Shown: positions 16,005-25,785, numbered from the stretch's first letter. The stretch: 64,000 nucleotides of DNA from JAAZCI01 sp046462535 (GCA_046462535.1 JBKGVF010000021.1:8989-72988), one strand, 5' to 3'. The notes: a model not told the origin generated them from the letters alone. Numbers and translations: made by a program.

Positions 16005-18605
16005 CTATAGGGTGCGTTGAACTTCTACCTGCTCATATACTTCGATCTGATCACCCACCTTAACATCGTTATAGTTCTTCACGCCAATACCACACTCGGT
16101 TCCCGCTCTTACTTCGCGAACATCATCTTTAAAGCGACGGAGTGATTCTAACTCACCTTCGTAGATAACAATATTATCTCTTAGAACACGAATCGGATTA
16201 TTACGCTTTACGACCCCTTCAGTAACCATACAGCCAGCAATAGCGCCAATACGCGGTGATCTAAAGACATCACGCACTTCGGCAATACCGACAATCTCCT
16301 CTCTAAATTCAGGAGCAAGCTTACCAATAATGGCCTTCTTGATCTCATCGATTACATCATAGATTACGCTATAGTAGTGGAGTGCTAATGACTCCTCTTC
16401 AATAATTTTACGTGCGGCACTATCGGCGCGTACATTAAATCCGACAACAATAGCATCAGATGAGACTGCTAAGTGGGCATCCGATTCATTAATTCCACCA
16501 ACGCCGCTAGCAACAACTTTTACGGTAACCTCATCGTTTGAGAGTTCGTGAAGAGCATTAACTAATGCTTCCACAGATCCTTGAACATCGGCTTTTAGTA
16601 CAATATTGAGCACTTTCGCTTCATCTTCTGCAATATTGTCAAAGAGATTCTCTAACTTAGCCTTATGTTGGCGTGCAAGCTTAATCTCTCTAAATTTACC
16701 TTGACGGAAGTTGGCAATTTCGCGCGCTTTACGCTCATCAGGAACTACGGTGACCTCATCTCCAGCGTTAGGGACTCCGGAGAGACCTATGACCTCAACA
16801 GGAATAGAGGGTGAAGCGCTCTCCACATTCTGACCATTCTCATTAATCAAGGCACGAACGCGACCATACTCATATCCAGCTAGGAGGATATCCCCCTTCT
16901 TAAGGCACCCACCCTGAACTAAAATAGTAGCAACAGGACCGCGACCCCGATCGAGACGAGATTCGATAACAGTACCGCGTGCAGGACCCTTATCGACCGC
17001 CTTGAGCTCCATAATCTCAGCTTGAACTAAGATCTGATCGAGTAGGTGATCGATCCCTTCACCAGTTTTTGATGAGACATAGGCAAAGAGGTTTTCGCCT
17101 CCCCACTCCTCAGAGATAATCCCATGTTGTGAGAGCTCAGACATAATTCGATCTTTATCAGCGGTGGGCTTATCCATCTTGGTAATGGCGACGATAACCG
17201 GAATATCAGATGCTTTAGCATGTTGAATTCCCTCTAATGTTTGGGGCATTACCCCATCATCAGATGCAACAACCAGTACAACGATATCGGTTACTTCAGC
17301 ACCACGGGCTCGCATTGCGGCAAAGGCGCTATGGCCTGGGGTGTCAAGAAAGGTGATAACTCCTTTGCTTGTCTCCACATGATAGGCACCGATATGTTGG
17401 GTAATTCCACCAGCCTCACCGGTAGCAACATGCTCTTTACGGATATAGTCAAGTAGAGAGGTTTTACCATGGTCAACATGTCCCATAATGGTGACAACAG
17501 GGGGACGCTCTTTAAGATCAGAGGTATCACCCCCCTCCTCTAGTGCTGCAAGAAGTTCATCTTCTAGAGCATTCTCACTGACAAAGCGATAGGTATGTCC
17601 CATCTCTTCTACTACAATCGCTGCCGTTTCACGATCGAGCACCTGATTGATGGTTACCATCGTTCCCATATTCATTAGTGCTTTAATGACTTCAGCAGCT
17701 TTAATTGCCATTTTGTGAGCAAGATCTGCAACCGTTATAGTTTCACCTAACTCCACTTCAATCTGCTTCTCTTTAGTGGGTAATTGGAAACCATGCTCTT
17801 GTTGAATTTGACGGTTGTTACGGTTGCGTCGATTACGCCCTTTACCTTTAAGAGCAATCTCTTCACGCTCTTTTGGTTCGCGACGGCGACGACTCTTCGG
17901 TTGACGACGACTGCCCCGCTCCTCGTTCTCCGTACTCTTTTTCCGTGAGCGACTCTTCTTCTCAGCAGGTGGAGTAAGCTCTTCAATAGGCTCATCAATC
18001 TCCTCTTCCTCCTCTTTATCGGATTGGAATTTGATTGCCACTTTTGAGACGGTATTTTCTGATGAGCGAGCAACCCGATTAAGGCGCTCAATCTCCTCTT
18101 GTTGACGGCGTTCCTGCTCCTCTTTGCGTCTCTGCTCTGCCTCTTTTTCAGCACGCTCACGCTCTTCTGCAAGTTTTTTCGCCTGCTCTTCCCGCTCTTT
18201 TCGTAGACGCTCCTCTTCAGCCTGTTTCGCTTTCCGTAGGCGCTCCTCTTCAGCTTTCTGTTTCTCTTTGTCGACTGGGGCTTCTACCTCTGTTTTGGGG
18301 AGATTCTCTTGTGGAGATGCTTTCTTATCTGCCACAGGAGCTTTTGTCCCACTGTCGGTTGAAGTAACTTGAGGGGATTCAGGTAACAGACCCTCATTAA
18401 CGTCAGCGGCTTTCGTCTCCACTACGCTCTCAGGTTCGACATTGGTATCTACCACATCGCGCTTTACATAAGTACGACGTTTACGTACTTCAACCGCTAC
18501 CGTGCGCTTCTGGCCTGGTGCAGTCTCTACTTTTAATTCGGTACGTTTTTTACGGCGTAATGTAATTTTGCGGGGGCTTTGTGTTTTGTTATCTTTATCA
18601 CTCAT
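16005..18605 (-). CDS. infB: Translation initiation factor IF-2
   Basis: GTPase that brings fMet-tRNA to the ribosome. The N-terminal third is a highly charged linker with EEERLRK repeats and Arg-rich stretches, as in gammaproteobacterial long IF-2. A second IF2-N helical module (ITVADLAHKMAIKAAEVIKA) precedes the G domain with G1 GHVDHGKT near residue 373, DTPGHSAF and TKMDKP. Domains II to IV follow to the C-terminus. Total 866 residues. It follows nusA by 49 bases. The initiator tRNA gene heads the same cluster. Confidence 0.97.
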   Translation of the reverse strand: MSDKDNKTQSPRKITLRRKKRTELKVETAPGQKRTVAVEVRKRRTYVKRDVVDTNVEPESVVETKAADVNEGLLPESPQVTSTDSGTKAPVADKKASPQENLPKTEVEAPVDKEKQKAEEERLRKAKQAEEERLRKEREEQAKKLAEERERAEKEAEQRRKEEQERRQQEEIERLNRVARSSENTVSKVAIKFQSDKEEEEEIDEPIEELTPPAEKKSRSRKKSTENEERGSRRQPKSRRRREPKEREEIALKGKGRNRRNRNNRQIQQEHGFQLPTKEKQIEVELGETITVADLAHKMAIKAAEVIKALMNMGTMVTINQVLDRETAAIVVEEMGHTYRFVSENALEDELLAALEEGGDTSDLKERPPVVTIMGHVDHGKTSLLDYIRKEHVATGEAGGITQHIGAYHVETSKGVITFLDTPGHSAFAAMRARGAEVTDIVVLVVASDDGVMPQTLEGIQHAKASDIPVIVAITKMDKPTADKDRIMSELSQHGIISEEWGGENLFAYVSSKTGEGIDHLLDQILVQAEIMELKAVDKGPARGTVIESRLDRGRGPVATILVQGGCLKKGDILLAGYEYGRVRALINENGQNVESASPSIPVEVIGLSGVPNAGDEVTVVPDERKAREIANFRQGKFREIKLARQHKAKLENLFDNIAEDEAKVLNIVLKADVQGSVEALVNALHELSNDEVTVKVVASGVGGINESDAHLAVSSDAIVVGFNVRADSAARKIIEEESLALHYYSVIYDVIDEIKKAIIGKLAPEFREEIVGIAEVRDVFRSPRIGAIAGCMVTEGVVKRNNPIRVLRDNIVIYEGELESLRRFKDDVREVRAGTECGIGVKNYNDVKVGDQIEVYEQVEVQRTL

Positions 18606-18654
18606 AGTTATTCAATTTCCAAATCGACAAATGATTGTCGTAAATTAATTCTTA

Positions 18655-20151
18655 TTACTCTTCAAACCAGCTCTGTCTTGCAGCCATTATATATTGGCTT
18701 GCATCTTCTTCACTTATGGAGACTAAGTCACACAACTCATCTGTGGATAACTCAGCAAGATCATCGACAGTCTGAATCTTCTCTTTAGCTAAATTAATTG
18801 CTAACAACTCATTTCCTTCTAGAAGCTTGATTAGTTCATCGGTGGGTGCATCATCACCTAGCTCCTCAAGCATATCACGTTGACGCTCAAGAGCCTCTTT
18901 TGCAGCCTCTCTTAATGCCTCTATGATCTCCTCATCAAACTCTTCAATCTCGAGCATCTCATGAACAGGGACATAGGCAATCTCTTCGATCGTAGAGAAA
19001 CCTTCATGAATCAGTATCTCCCCTACCTCTGCATCGACATTAAGCTCACTCATAAAGAGATTGAGGATGCGGTTAAACTCCTCTTCATTCTTCTCCTGAG
19101 CATCTTCATCACCCATAATATTGAGTGACCACCCAGTCAATTCGGAGGCGAGGCGTACATTCTGCCCACCCCGACCAATTGCTTGAGATAGCTTATCTTG
19201 GCGTACCGCAATATCCATCTCATGCTTATCTTCATCAACAACGACAGAGACCACCTCTGCCGGCGACATAGCGTTAATAACAAATTGGACTGGATTTGGA
19301 TCCCAAAGAACAATATCGATCCGTTCACCACTGAGCTCACGGGTGATATTTTGAACCCGAGAACCCCTCATACCGACACAGGCACCAATAGGGTCGATTC
19401 GTTTATCGTGAGCCTTCACCGCAATTTTAGCACGGTTACCAGGGTCTCGACTAGCACCAATAAATTCAATTGATCCCTGCTTAAATTCAGGGACCTCTAT
19501 CTCAAAGAGTGCTTTAATCAGCTTCTCAGAGTTGCGAGAGAGGATAATCTGTGGACCGCGAGGATTATCCATATCAATCTCCTCTAATACAGCACGAATA
19601 GAATCCCCTACTCTATAGTTCTCTCTTGGGATGCTATTTTCAGGAGGAATAACCCCTTCAGCATTATCACCAAGATCAACAAAAATAGTCTGTTTGCGAA
19701 CATTTTTTACTGTACCACGTAACAGCTCTCCAACGCGCTCCTGATATCTTTTTGCTTGCTGGGTGCGCACCTCCTCCCGAATCTTTTGGGAGATGATCTG
19801 TTTTGCTGTCTGAGCACCGATACGGGCAAATGGAATATTCTCAATCTCCTCCTCAATGTAATCACCGATAGCAATATCAGGATTAACGAGTGAGGCTGCA
19901 GAATAGGTGATCTGTCGTGTCGGTGACTGATCCTCTTCGGGAAGATCATCCTCAACAACCTCCCAGCGGCGAAAAGTCTGATAAGCGCCAGTAGAGGTAT
20001 CGATTGTAATGCGAAGATCCACATCGATATTAAATGTTCTTCTTGCGGCGGCAGCTAGTGCTTGCTCAAGGGCATTGAAGATAGCGGCACGGGAGATACC
20101 TTTCTCGTTCGATACTGTTTCTGCGACAAGTAAAATCTCTTTATTGTTCAT
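18655..20151 (-). CDS. nusA: Transcription termination/antitermination factor NusA
   Basis: Binds RNA polymerase and modulates pausing, Rho action and antitermination. Order of parts: N-terminal polymerase-binding domain, S1 domain (GTVKNVRKQTIFVDLGDNAEG, about residues 145-165), KH1 with GACVGMRGSRVQNI, KH2 with AIGRGGQNVRLASELTG, and two acidic helix-hairpin-helix repeats near the C-terminus, the longer form found in Gammaproteobacteria. Length 498 is close to E. coli. Lies between rimP and infB. Confidence 0.97.
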   Translation of the reverse strand: MNNKEILLVAETVSNEKGISRAAIFNALEQALAAAARRTFNIDVDLRITIDTSTGAYQTFRRWEVVEDDLPEEDQSPTRQITYSAASLVNPDIAIGDYIEEEIENIPFARIGAQTAKQIISQKIREEVRTQQAKRYQERVGELLRGTVKNVRKQTIFVDLGDNAEGVIPPENSIPRENYRVGDSIRAVLEEIDMDNPRGPQIILSRNSEKLIKALFEIEVPEFKQGSIEFIGASRDPGNRAKIAVKAHDKRIDPIGACVGMRGSRVQNITRELSGERIDIVLWDPNPVQFVINAMSPAEVVSVVVDEDKHEMDIAVRQDKLSQAIGRGGQNVRLASELTGWSLNIMGDEDAQEKNEEEFNRILNLFMSELNVDAEVGEILIHEGFSTIEEIAYVPVHEMLEIEEFDEEIIEALREAAKEALERQRDMLEELGDDAPTDELIKLLEGNELLAINLAKEKIQTVDDLAELSTDELCDLVSISEEDASQYIMAARQSWFEE

Positions 20152-20174
20152 TTCTGAATTCTCTAAATTGTACT

Positions 20175-20636
20175 CTAGAAATCGATAACCAAGCGGGCAC
20201 GATTAATATTGGAAATAGGGATGATCAACTGTTCCTCATCATCAATGGTAGTAACGGTTAGATTCCCCTCCTCTAATGCAATAACTTTAGCCTGAAAGCG
20301 GCGACGGTTGTTAATCGAGGAGCGTAAATCAAAAGCAATCGCTTGATTTTGGTAATCTAAAAATTGTTCTGGATAGAAGAAGAGGCGATCTAAACCAGGG
20401 GAGGAGACCTCTAAAGTGTAGGCTACTTTTATTGGGTCATGGACATCGAGTAACCCAGCAACCTGATTGCTCACCAACTCACAATCATCAATAGCGATTC
20501 CATCAGGATGATCGATATAGAGACGTAAAATAGCATTTTTACTATTGTGGTGATACTCAATACCCCACAGAATAAACCCCATCGCCTCGATGGTGGGTTT
20601 TAAAATTTCAGTTAAACCATAAGGATCTTTCTGCAT
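20175..20636 (-). CDS. rimP: Ribosome maturation factor RimP
   Basis: Needed for 30S subunit maturation. Landmarks: the N-terminal LKPTIEAMGFILWGIEYH, RLYIDHPDGIAIDDCELVSNQVAGLLD, and the YTLEVSSPGLDRLFF motif near residue 75, then the SH3-like C-terminal half. Length 153 is standard. First protein gene of the rimP-nusA-infB-rbfA-truB operon, downstream of the initiator tRNA, the same order as the E. coli metY operon. Confidence 0.95.
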   Translation of the reverse strand: MQKDPYGLTEILKPTIEAMGFILWGIEYHHNSKNAILRLYIDHPDGIAIDDCELVSNQVAGLLDVHDPIKVAYTLEVSSPGLDRLFFYPEQFLDYQNQAIAFDLRSSINNRRRFQAKVIALEEGNLTVTTIDDEEQLIIPISNINRARLVIDF

Positions 20637-20725
20637 GACTCTTAGAGGCTACCTCTTGCTACATTTATTAAAGTTAAGAAAACAGTTAAGTTAAATATTC
20701 TCAATCTAAATATGTGTTACAAAAC

Positions 20726-20755
20726 AAAAAGCCCGTCTATAAAAACGGGCTTTTT
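20726..20755. terminator. Terminator between tRNA-fMet and rimP
   Basis: Eleven-base-pair stem AAAAAGCCCGT/ACGGGCTTTTT with an eight-base loop. It lies downstream of the tRNA and ahead of rimP on the minus strand, so part of rimP transcription may be read-through. Confidence 0.85.
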
Positions 20756-20772
20756 ATTATACTCACGTTGTT

Positions 20773-20849
<77 letters not shown>

Positions 20850-20910
20850 ATTGACTAGGTTTCCTATTATAGGATCATTTTCAGAATAAGCAAGTTTAAT
20901 TTTCTCTATT

Positions 20911-22242
20911 TCATGGAAGAGGGGGATTTTCGATTACTGAGCTGGGTGATTCATCGCCCGCTTCCTCACTAAACTCAGCGCGAATGGTATCAATAAAATC
21001 TGCCTCCTCCTGACTGCTTAGTTCCTTCTCTACCCCAGATGGCATAAGGTCATCGGGATGTGGTGGCCCAATAAACTGAGGATTATCGATATTTTGAGGG
21101 GCGACACTCTCTTGTGCCTCATCAAGATGGATAATGTGCTCCTCTTCGTGGTGAGCATAGTTGACATCAACAGAGCGAATATGGAGAGCGTTATCGAGAT
21201 ACCACCTCTCATATAGTTGATTGAGTCGCTCCCCATGCTCAAGGTAGAAGTGGTAATCCTCGGGAATCGCATGCATCAGATTTTTAGGTGTATTGGTTAG
21301 ATGTTGCTGCTCACTCTCTTCAAATAGTGCCCATCCCTGTTTCAGTGTTGAGCCGTATGGTAGAAGCGTATAGAGCTCTTTTTGCCGACTAGGATGGGTT
21401 GCAAATGAGATAAAGGAGTAGGCTAGCTGACGATTCTTACTTGCAGTAGGGATGGCTAGATAGCGGATACGGTAGAGGGCCTCATTACGTACAATACCGA
21501 TATTATGACGCCCCTCATCCATTAAGAGGGGACCATCTTGAGCGATTCCAAGGGTGACATAACCACTGAGGAGCCACTCTTGCAATTCTGAAATCTCCTC
21601 CCACCATACAATAGATTCTTTAATAGAGTCGAGCTTGTCGATGGCTCGTTGAGCCCCTTCATCAGTTGCTAATAGCGGGTAGAGCTCCTCTTTTGCTACC
21701 CCATCTGCTAAGAGAGCGGCTTCAAAGATACCACGAGCTTTTGTTGGGAGTGCGCGGCGACCAGGGAAGCGATTAAGATCGAAAAAATCTTGCCATGAGT
21801 GGGGGGGTAAACCAAACTGATGAAGAATAGAGTAGGTGAGGACAGTGCTTGAGATATTGTATCCGACACCACAACTCTCTAATGCAGTAGGAATCAACAG
21901 TTCTTTATGGGGGAAGTTCGCCCAATTAAGGGGGAGTAGATCGCCGCGGTCACAATAGTGGATTAAGGTATCACGATTGAGTGCAATAACATCCCAAAAA
22001 GGGGGGATAGGATCGGGGAGTTGATGGTGGGCATACTCATAGTAATTTTCACTGATAGGAACCTGTCCTGCAATAATAAAGGGGTTAAAGACTACACTTC
22101 GCATCGCCTCAGCCTCATTGCTATCGAAGGCAACACTTAAGTAGTCGGAGTGGGATTGCTCATCACCTTTAACGACTGTGAGAAGCGTCAATACTATAAG
22201 TAATACGCTACTTATGATCTGTTTGATATAATTGGCCATCAT
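20911..22242 (-). CDS. PotD/PotF-type solute-binding protein with acidic tail
   Basis: An export signal (about residues 6-26) is followed by a class II binding fold like polyamine-binding proteins: ALNRDTLIHYCDRGDLLPL, GVGYNISSTVLTYS, the conserved WQDFFDLNRFPGRRAL, and LGIAQDGPLLMDEGRHNIG. It probably binds putrescine or spermidine in the periplasm, but ligand residues are not certain. No ABC ATPase or permease gene is adjacent. The last 90 or so residues are acidic and Pro/Glu/Ser-rich beyond the normal fold. Start may be 22242 or the next codon (22239). Confidence 0.75.
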   Translation of the reverse strand: MMANYIKQIISSVLLIVLTLLTVVKGDEQSHSDYLSVAFDSNEAEAMRSVVFNPFIIAGQVPISENYYEYAHHQLPDPIPPFWDVIALNRDTLIHYCDRGDLLPLNWANFPHKELLIPTALESCGVGYNISSTVLTYSILHQFGLPPHSWQDFFDLNRFPGRRALPTKARGIFEAALLADGVAKEELYPLLATDEGAQRAIDKLDSIKESIVWWEEISELQEWLLSGYVTLGIAQDGPLLMDEGRHNIGIVRNEALYRIRYLAIPTASKNRQLAYSFISFATHPSRQKELYTLLPYGSTLKQGWALFEESEQQHLTNTPKNLMHAIPEDYHFYLEHGERLNQLYERWYLDNALHIRSVDVNYAHHEEEHIIHLDEAQESVAPQNIDNPQFIGPPHPDDLMPSGVEKELSSQEEADFIDTIRAEFSEEAGDESPSSVIENPPLP

Positions 22243-22463
22243 CCGTTACTGTTAAAATATCCTATTAAATAATGTTGTATTCATTCTCCATCTAACCGAT
22301 TATAGTGGAATGAGATCTTAAAGGTATAACAAATCACCGCTCTTTTCTGAATTATCTTACTTGATTAGGGGGTAGGATTACTCATAAAAGCAGTATAAAA
22401 AGAGGGTGAAGGGTTACTATTAAGAGAAGCGGAATTCGCCACTTTCATATGTTAAGAGGAACT

Positions 22464-22823
22464 ATGAGATTATCACCAACCATTACATTACTGATAGCGA
22501 TCTTTTTTGAGGTGATTGGTACAGTCTGTATGAAGCTTTCAGATGGCTTCTCTCAATGGCTTCCATCCCTGTTAATGCTCCTCTTTTATGGACTCTCTTT
22601 CCTTGCTTTTGTCTACTCCATCAAACGCATTGAGATCTCTATTGCTTACGCTTTATGGACTGCATTGGGAATGTTGGGAATCACTCTTTTCGGTTTCTTC
22701 TTCTTTAACGAGGAGATTACCCTTCTTAAAGGGGGCTGTTTGGTGATTATTACTCTAGGTGTGGTTGGATTAACGCTTGATGAGTCGTCGCTACAGAAGC
22801 GTGAAGCGGGTGTTACAGAGTAA
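22464..22823 (+). CDS. Small multidrug resistance (SMR) transporter subunit, with membrane Glu
   Basis: Four predicted membrane helices in about 119 residues. TM1 has AIFFEVIGT, with the glutamate that couples proton and substrate in EmrE-type pumps, and TM3 has ISIAYALWTALGMLG. It overlaps the next SMR gene by one base (TAATG), so the two are made together and probably form a heterodimer as in YkkCD, EbrAB or MdtIJ. ATG 22464 is preferred because AAGAGGA precedes it; ATG 22449 is also possible. Substrate (quaternary ammonium, spermidine or guanidinium-like) is unknown. Confidence 0.85.
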   Translation: MRLSPTITLLIAIFFEVIGTVCMKLSDGFSQWLPSLLMLLFYGLSFLAFVYSIKRIEISIAYALWTALGMLGITLFGFFFFNEEITLLKGGCLVIITLGVVGLTLDESSLQKREAGVTE

Positions 22824-23167
22824 TGGAGTATCTTTTAACGTTTACAGATCAGATTAATGCCTGGATTATCCTCTTAACGGCGATTTTCTTTAGTTCTGTA
22901 GGAACGACATCACTTAAGTTTTTTAGCCAGAATAAAAAAATTTATGCCCTAGCCGGAGTGGTGGTGGGATATGGGCTCTTTCTCTTTCTAATCACTCTGG
23001 TGTTAAAGCGAATCGATATGAGTATCGGCTATGCTGTATGGGCAGGGCTCTCCACTGTTTTAATGACCTTATCAGGAGTAATCTTTTTTAAAGAATCCCT
23101 CAATGGTGTAAAGCTTATCAGTTTAACGCTGATTATTGGAGGTGTCATTGGGCTGAATCTGCTGTAG
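22823..23167 (+). CDS. SMR transporter subunit lacking the TM1 glutamate
   Basis: A 114-residue, four-helix SMR protein with the TM3 signature MSIGYAVWAGLSTVLMTLSG and the TM4 end GGVIGLNLL. At the TM1 place where the partner has AIFFEVIGT, this one has AIFFSSVGT. The essential glutamate is therefore a serine. It may be a structural half that lets its partner carry the single coupling site, making an asymmetric pump. Its start codon overlaps the upstream stop. Confidence 0.85.
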   Translation: MEYLLTFTDQINAWIILLTAIFFSSVGTTSLKFFSQNKKIYALAGVVVGYGLFLFLITLVLKRIDMSIGYAVWAGLSTVLMTLSGVIFFKESLNGVKLISLTLIIGGVIGLNLL

Positions 23168-23251
23168 TTAAGGGGGCGTCAGGCTAGGTAATCTCTACAG
23201 ATAAGAGAAGAATATGTAGCAGAAGCGACCTCTTAGTGATACCTTATTAGT

Positions 23252-23265
23252 CTGATAAAGATCAA
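23252..23265 (+). promoter_or_regulatory. Fnr/Anr box upstream of fnr
   Basis: CTGATAAAGATCAA matches TTGAT-N4-ATCAA at nine of ten positions. It lies 36 bases before the fnr start, close to the likely promoter, so autoregulation is likely. Confidence 0.7.
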
Positions 23266-23301
23266 TGAATATGAAATATTTTACGGTAAGGAGTAATTCA
23301 G

Positions 23302-24012
23302 GTGCGCAACAGATTAAAAGTAGCCTGTACAGATTGTAGTCTACAACAATTGTGTCTACCTGTCGGGTTAGATGAGCATGAGTTTGTTAAGTTAGAGCGA
23401 ATTGTCGATCGTGGCAAACCACTTGTTCGCGGTAAGCATATCTACTTTCCTGGTGATGAGTTTAAATCCCTCTATGCGGTACGTTCCGGGACAGTAAAGA
23501 CCTATAGTGTGGGTTCGGATGGGACAGAGCATGTTACTGGTTTCTATCTTCCAGGTGAAATTATTGGGCTCGATGCGCTCTGCTCTGGGGTTCATCCATG
23601 TGGGGCAAAGACCTTGGAGACAGCAAGCCTTTGTGAACTCCCTTACGATCGTCTTGAAGAGTTATCGGCACAGATGCCTAATCTTGGGCGACAGCTTCTG
23701 CGGATTATGAGTCAGGAGCTCCATAGTGATGAACGTCTCTTAATGATGGTCGGCTCTCAGCCCGCTAAGATTCGTCTGATAGCGCTCTTTTTAAGTCTCT
23801 CTGAGCGGCTTCATCGTCGAGGCTACTCTGCGACGGAATTTACCTTAAGTATGTCCCGCGCCGATATTGGTAGTTACCTCGGTTTAGCTGTGGAGACCAT
23901 TAGTCGCCTCTTAAAGCGGTTACAAGATCAGAATCTAATAGCTGTCGATCATCGTGAGATTAAATTGTTGGAGCTTGAGACGTTAAAAGAGATGGTCAAT
24001 AAAAGCATCTAG
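23302..24012 (+). CDS. fnr: Fnr/Anr oxygen-sensing transcription regulator
   Basis: CRP-family activator holding an oxygen-labile 4Fe-4S cluster. Ligand cysteines Cys9, Cys12 and Cys18 (CTDCSLQQLC) and Cys100 (HPCG) are all present. The cyclic-nucleotide-like fold runs to about residue 150. The recognition helix VETISRLLKRLQ has the Glu, Ser and Arg that read the TTGAT half-site. The start is GTG. Sites of matching sequence lie before fnr itself and between hemN and pykA. A terminator follows at 24129-24172. Confidence 0.95.
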   Translation: MRNRLKVACTDCSLQQLCLPVGLDEHEFVKLERIVDRGKPLVRGKHIYFPGDEFKSLYAVRSGTVKTYSVGSDGTEHVTGFYLPGEIIGLDALCSGVHPCGAKTLETASLCELPYDRLEELSAQMPNLGRQLLRIMSQELHSDERLLMMVGSQPAKIRLIALFLSLSERLHRRGYSATEFTLSMSRADIGSYLGLAVETISRLLKRLQDQNLIAVDHREIKLLELETLKEMVNKSI

Positions 24013-24128
24013 CTTCATTGAGGCTCGATGGGGGGTAAGTTAAGGGGATTAGGGATGAGGGGCTTAATGGTCAATCATTGGTAACGAATCAGAATCAGTT
24101 GCCATCAGCCCAACTATTGATAAGTAGG

Positions 24129-24172
24129 AGAGCACCCACTTGATATGAGAGGTATCGATGGGTGCTCTTTTT
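24129..24172 (+). terminator. fnr terminator
   Basis: Ten-base-pair outer stem AGAGCACCCA/TGGGTGCTCT with a 20-base loop containing a small inner GATA/TATC pairing, then TTTTT. Confidence 0.75.
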
Positions 24173-24188
24173 ATTGCTCATACTTATA

Positions 24189-25412
24189 TTAAGTGGCGAT
24201 TACGGGTGGGAGATAACCTAAATCTACCAAAAATGGGGTGATAATGATGATTGCCGCTAAAATAAGAGCAACGATTAGGAGCGGAGTACCCCCAAAAGTA
24301 TGATCACCATTAGGATGCTCTTTACGGGATTTAAAGACTAAAATGACCGGGAGGATCACCCCAATAAAGGCAAATATAACGCCAGCATAGGCAAGGGCAC
24401 TTAAGAAGATATTGGGATAAGTTAATCCTACAACAATGGGGGGCGTAAAGGTGAGTAGACCAATGACACCACGATTGCTCTTCTGCTTAAAGCGAAGGAG
24501 TAGAGAGCGAACCGCATTGGCTAACCCTAATGAGACCCCTATATAGGAGGTGGTAATCGCTAAGATTGAGAAGAGGCGAACCACTTCACTTATCTTACGG
24601 CTACCGGTGGTCACCTTAAAGGATTCAATCAATCCTGGAAGGTTAGGGGAGCGCTCTAATACGCCTAGTAGTGCCCGCTGATTAAGGACCCCATGAGTTG
24701 TCAGTTGCCATACAAGATAGACCACCAAAACAGAGAGGGTACCGATAAAGGTTGCACGACGAACCAGTTTAATATCTCCATTTAACATCTCATTGACTGT
24801 AGGGATACAGATATGGAATCCAAATGCCATAAAGAAGATTGAGGCCCCTGAGAGGAAGAGACGACTATCGGTTGGCTTAGCTAAGAGATTCTCAAAGGAG
24901 ACATTTTTAAAAAGGAGATAGAGAACAGCAATAAAGACCAATATCTTAATCGCAAAGAGGAAGCGATTAGTGACATCAGCTAAATTAACCCCAACCGTGA
25001 CAATTATCCCTAAGGAGGCAGCAAAGAGAAATGAGCTTAACTTCTGCGCAAATAGAGGATTATTACCTGTGATTGATGTTGGGAGTAGCGACTCTAATAA
25101 TCCTCCGCTACCGGTCATATATGCGGTGAGCAGAGCATACATAAAGAGTAGCAGGATAAAATCTACAAAGAGACGCCCATTCTCTCCAAAATAGCGACTC
25201 GCTAAGGTGGCAATTCCGGCATTGTTCGCCTCATACTGATGGAGCTCAATAAAGAGGAACGAGGTATAGGTGAGAAGAGCCCAGAGGGTAAAGAGCAGAA
25301 GGAAGGTCATAGTAAACCCCATTGCAGCAGAGGTGAGCGGCATTGCTAACATGCCGGCTCCAACAGCAGTACCAGCAATAATTAATGCTCCTCCTAAAAC
25401 TTTATTATTCAT
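24189..25412 (-). CDS. Aromatic amino-acid permease (TyrP/Mtr/TnaB family)
   Basis: Inner-membrane symporter with eleven or so hydrophobic segments. The N-terminal GGALIIAGTAVGAGMLAMPL and the FMAFGFHICIPTVNEM segment define the HAAAP family, which takes up tyrosine, tryptophan or phenylalanine with protons. GAGGA eight bases before ATG 25412 fixes the start; the frame is open five codons earlier. Closest in character to tyrosine permease TyrP, but substrate cannot be assigned firmly. Confidence 0.88.
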   Translation of the reverse strand: MNNKVLGGALIIAGTAVGAGMLAMPLTSAAMGFTMTFLLLFTLWALLTYTSFLFIELHQYEANNAGIATLASRYFGENGRLFVDFILLLFMYALLTAYMTGSGGLLESLLPTSITGNNPLFAQKLSSFLFAASLGIIVTVGVNLADVTNRFLFAIKILVFIAVLYLLFKNVSFENLLAKPTDSRLFLSGASIFFMAFGFHICIPTVNEMLNGDIKLVRRATFIGTLSVLVVYLVWQLTTHGVLNQRALLGVLERSPNLPGLIESFKVTTGSRKISEVVRLFSILAITTSYIGVSLGLANAVRSLLLRFKQKSNRGVIGLLTFTPPIVVGLTYPNIFLSALAYAGVIFAFIGVILPVILVFKSRKEHPNGDHTFGGTPLLIVALILAAIIIITPFLVDLGYLPPVIAT

Positions 25413-25710
25413 AGAGATGATCCTCATCGATTTATTATTGTGAATAGGTAGTAAATAGGTAGATAAGCGCTCTTTTCAACAGATAACTAATTGGAGGAGC
25501 GCCTACTCAATCTTATATTACACGCAACGCTAAAAAGTTGCTCAGATCGGCGTTGGACTTTTTAAAAAAGGGTGTTATTATTGCATCCACGATTTGAGAG
25601 AATCGAACCCAAGAGACCGGTTGCTGAATAAAGAGTAGGCAATAGCAGAAAAAGCAGTAATAAAGCTTGACGAACGGATTTAAAACCGTATAATTGGTTT
25701 CTACTTCTTG

Positions 25711-25785
25711 GGGCCGTTAGCTCAGGGGTAGAGCAGCTGGCTTTTAACCAGTTGGTCGAAGGTTCAAATCCTTCACGGCCCACCA
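25711..25785 (+). tRNA. tRNA-Lys (UUU)
   Basis: Cloverleaf with acceptor GGGCCGT/ACGGCCC and anticodon loop CTTTTAA giving anticodon TTT. CCA is encoded at 25783-25785. An open frame on the other strand through this region is an artefact. Confidence 0.98.

Noticed and set aside
17747..18372. Long alternate frames inside the infB N-terminal region
   Set aside because: They arise from the repetitive Glu/Arg/Lys codons of IF-2 and are not genes.
18742..18750. Exact DnaA box in nusA
   Set aside because: Single, within coding sequence, no neighbours; probably chance.
22243..22463. Guanidine riboswitch before the SMR pair
   Set aside because: No ykkC-type or mini-ykkC ACGR hairpins could be found.
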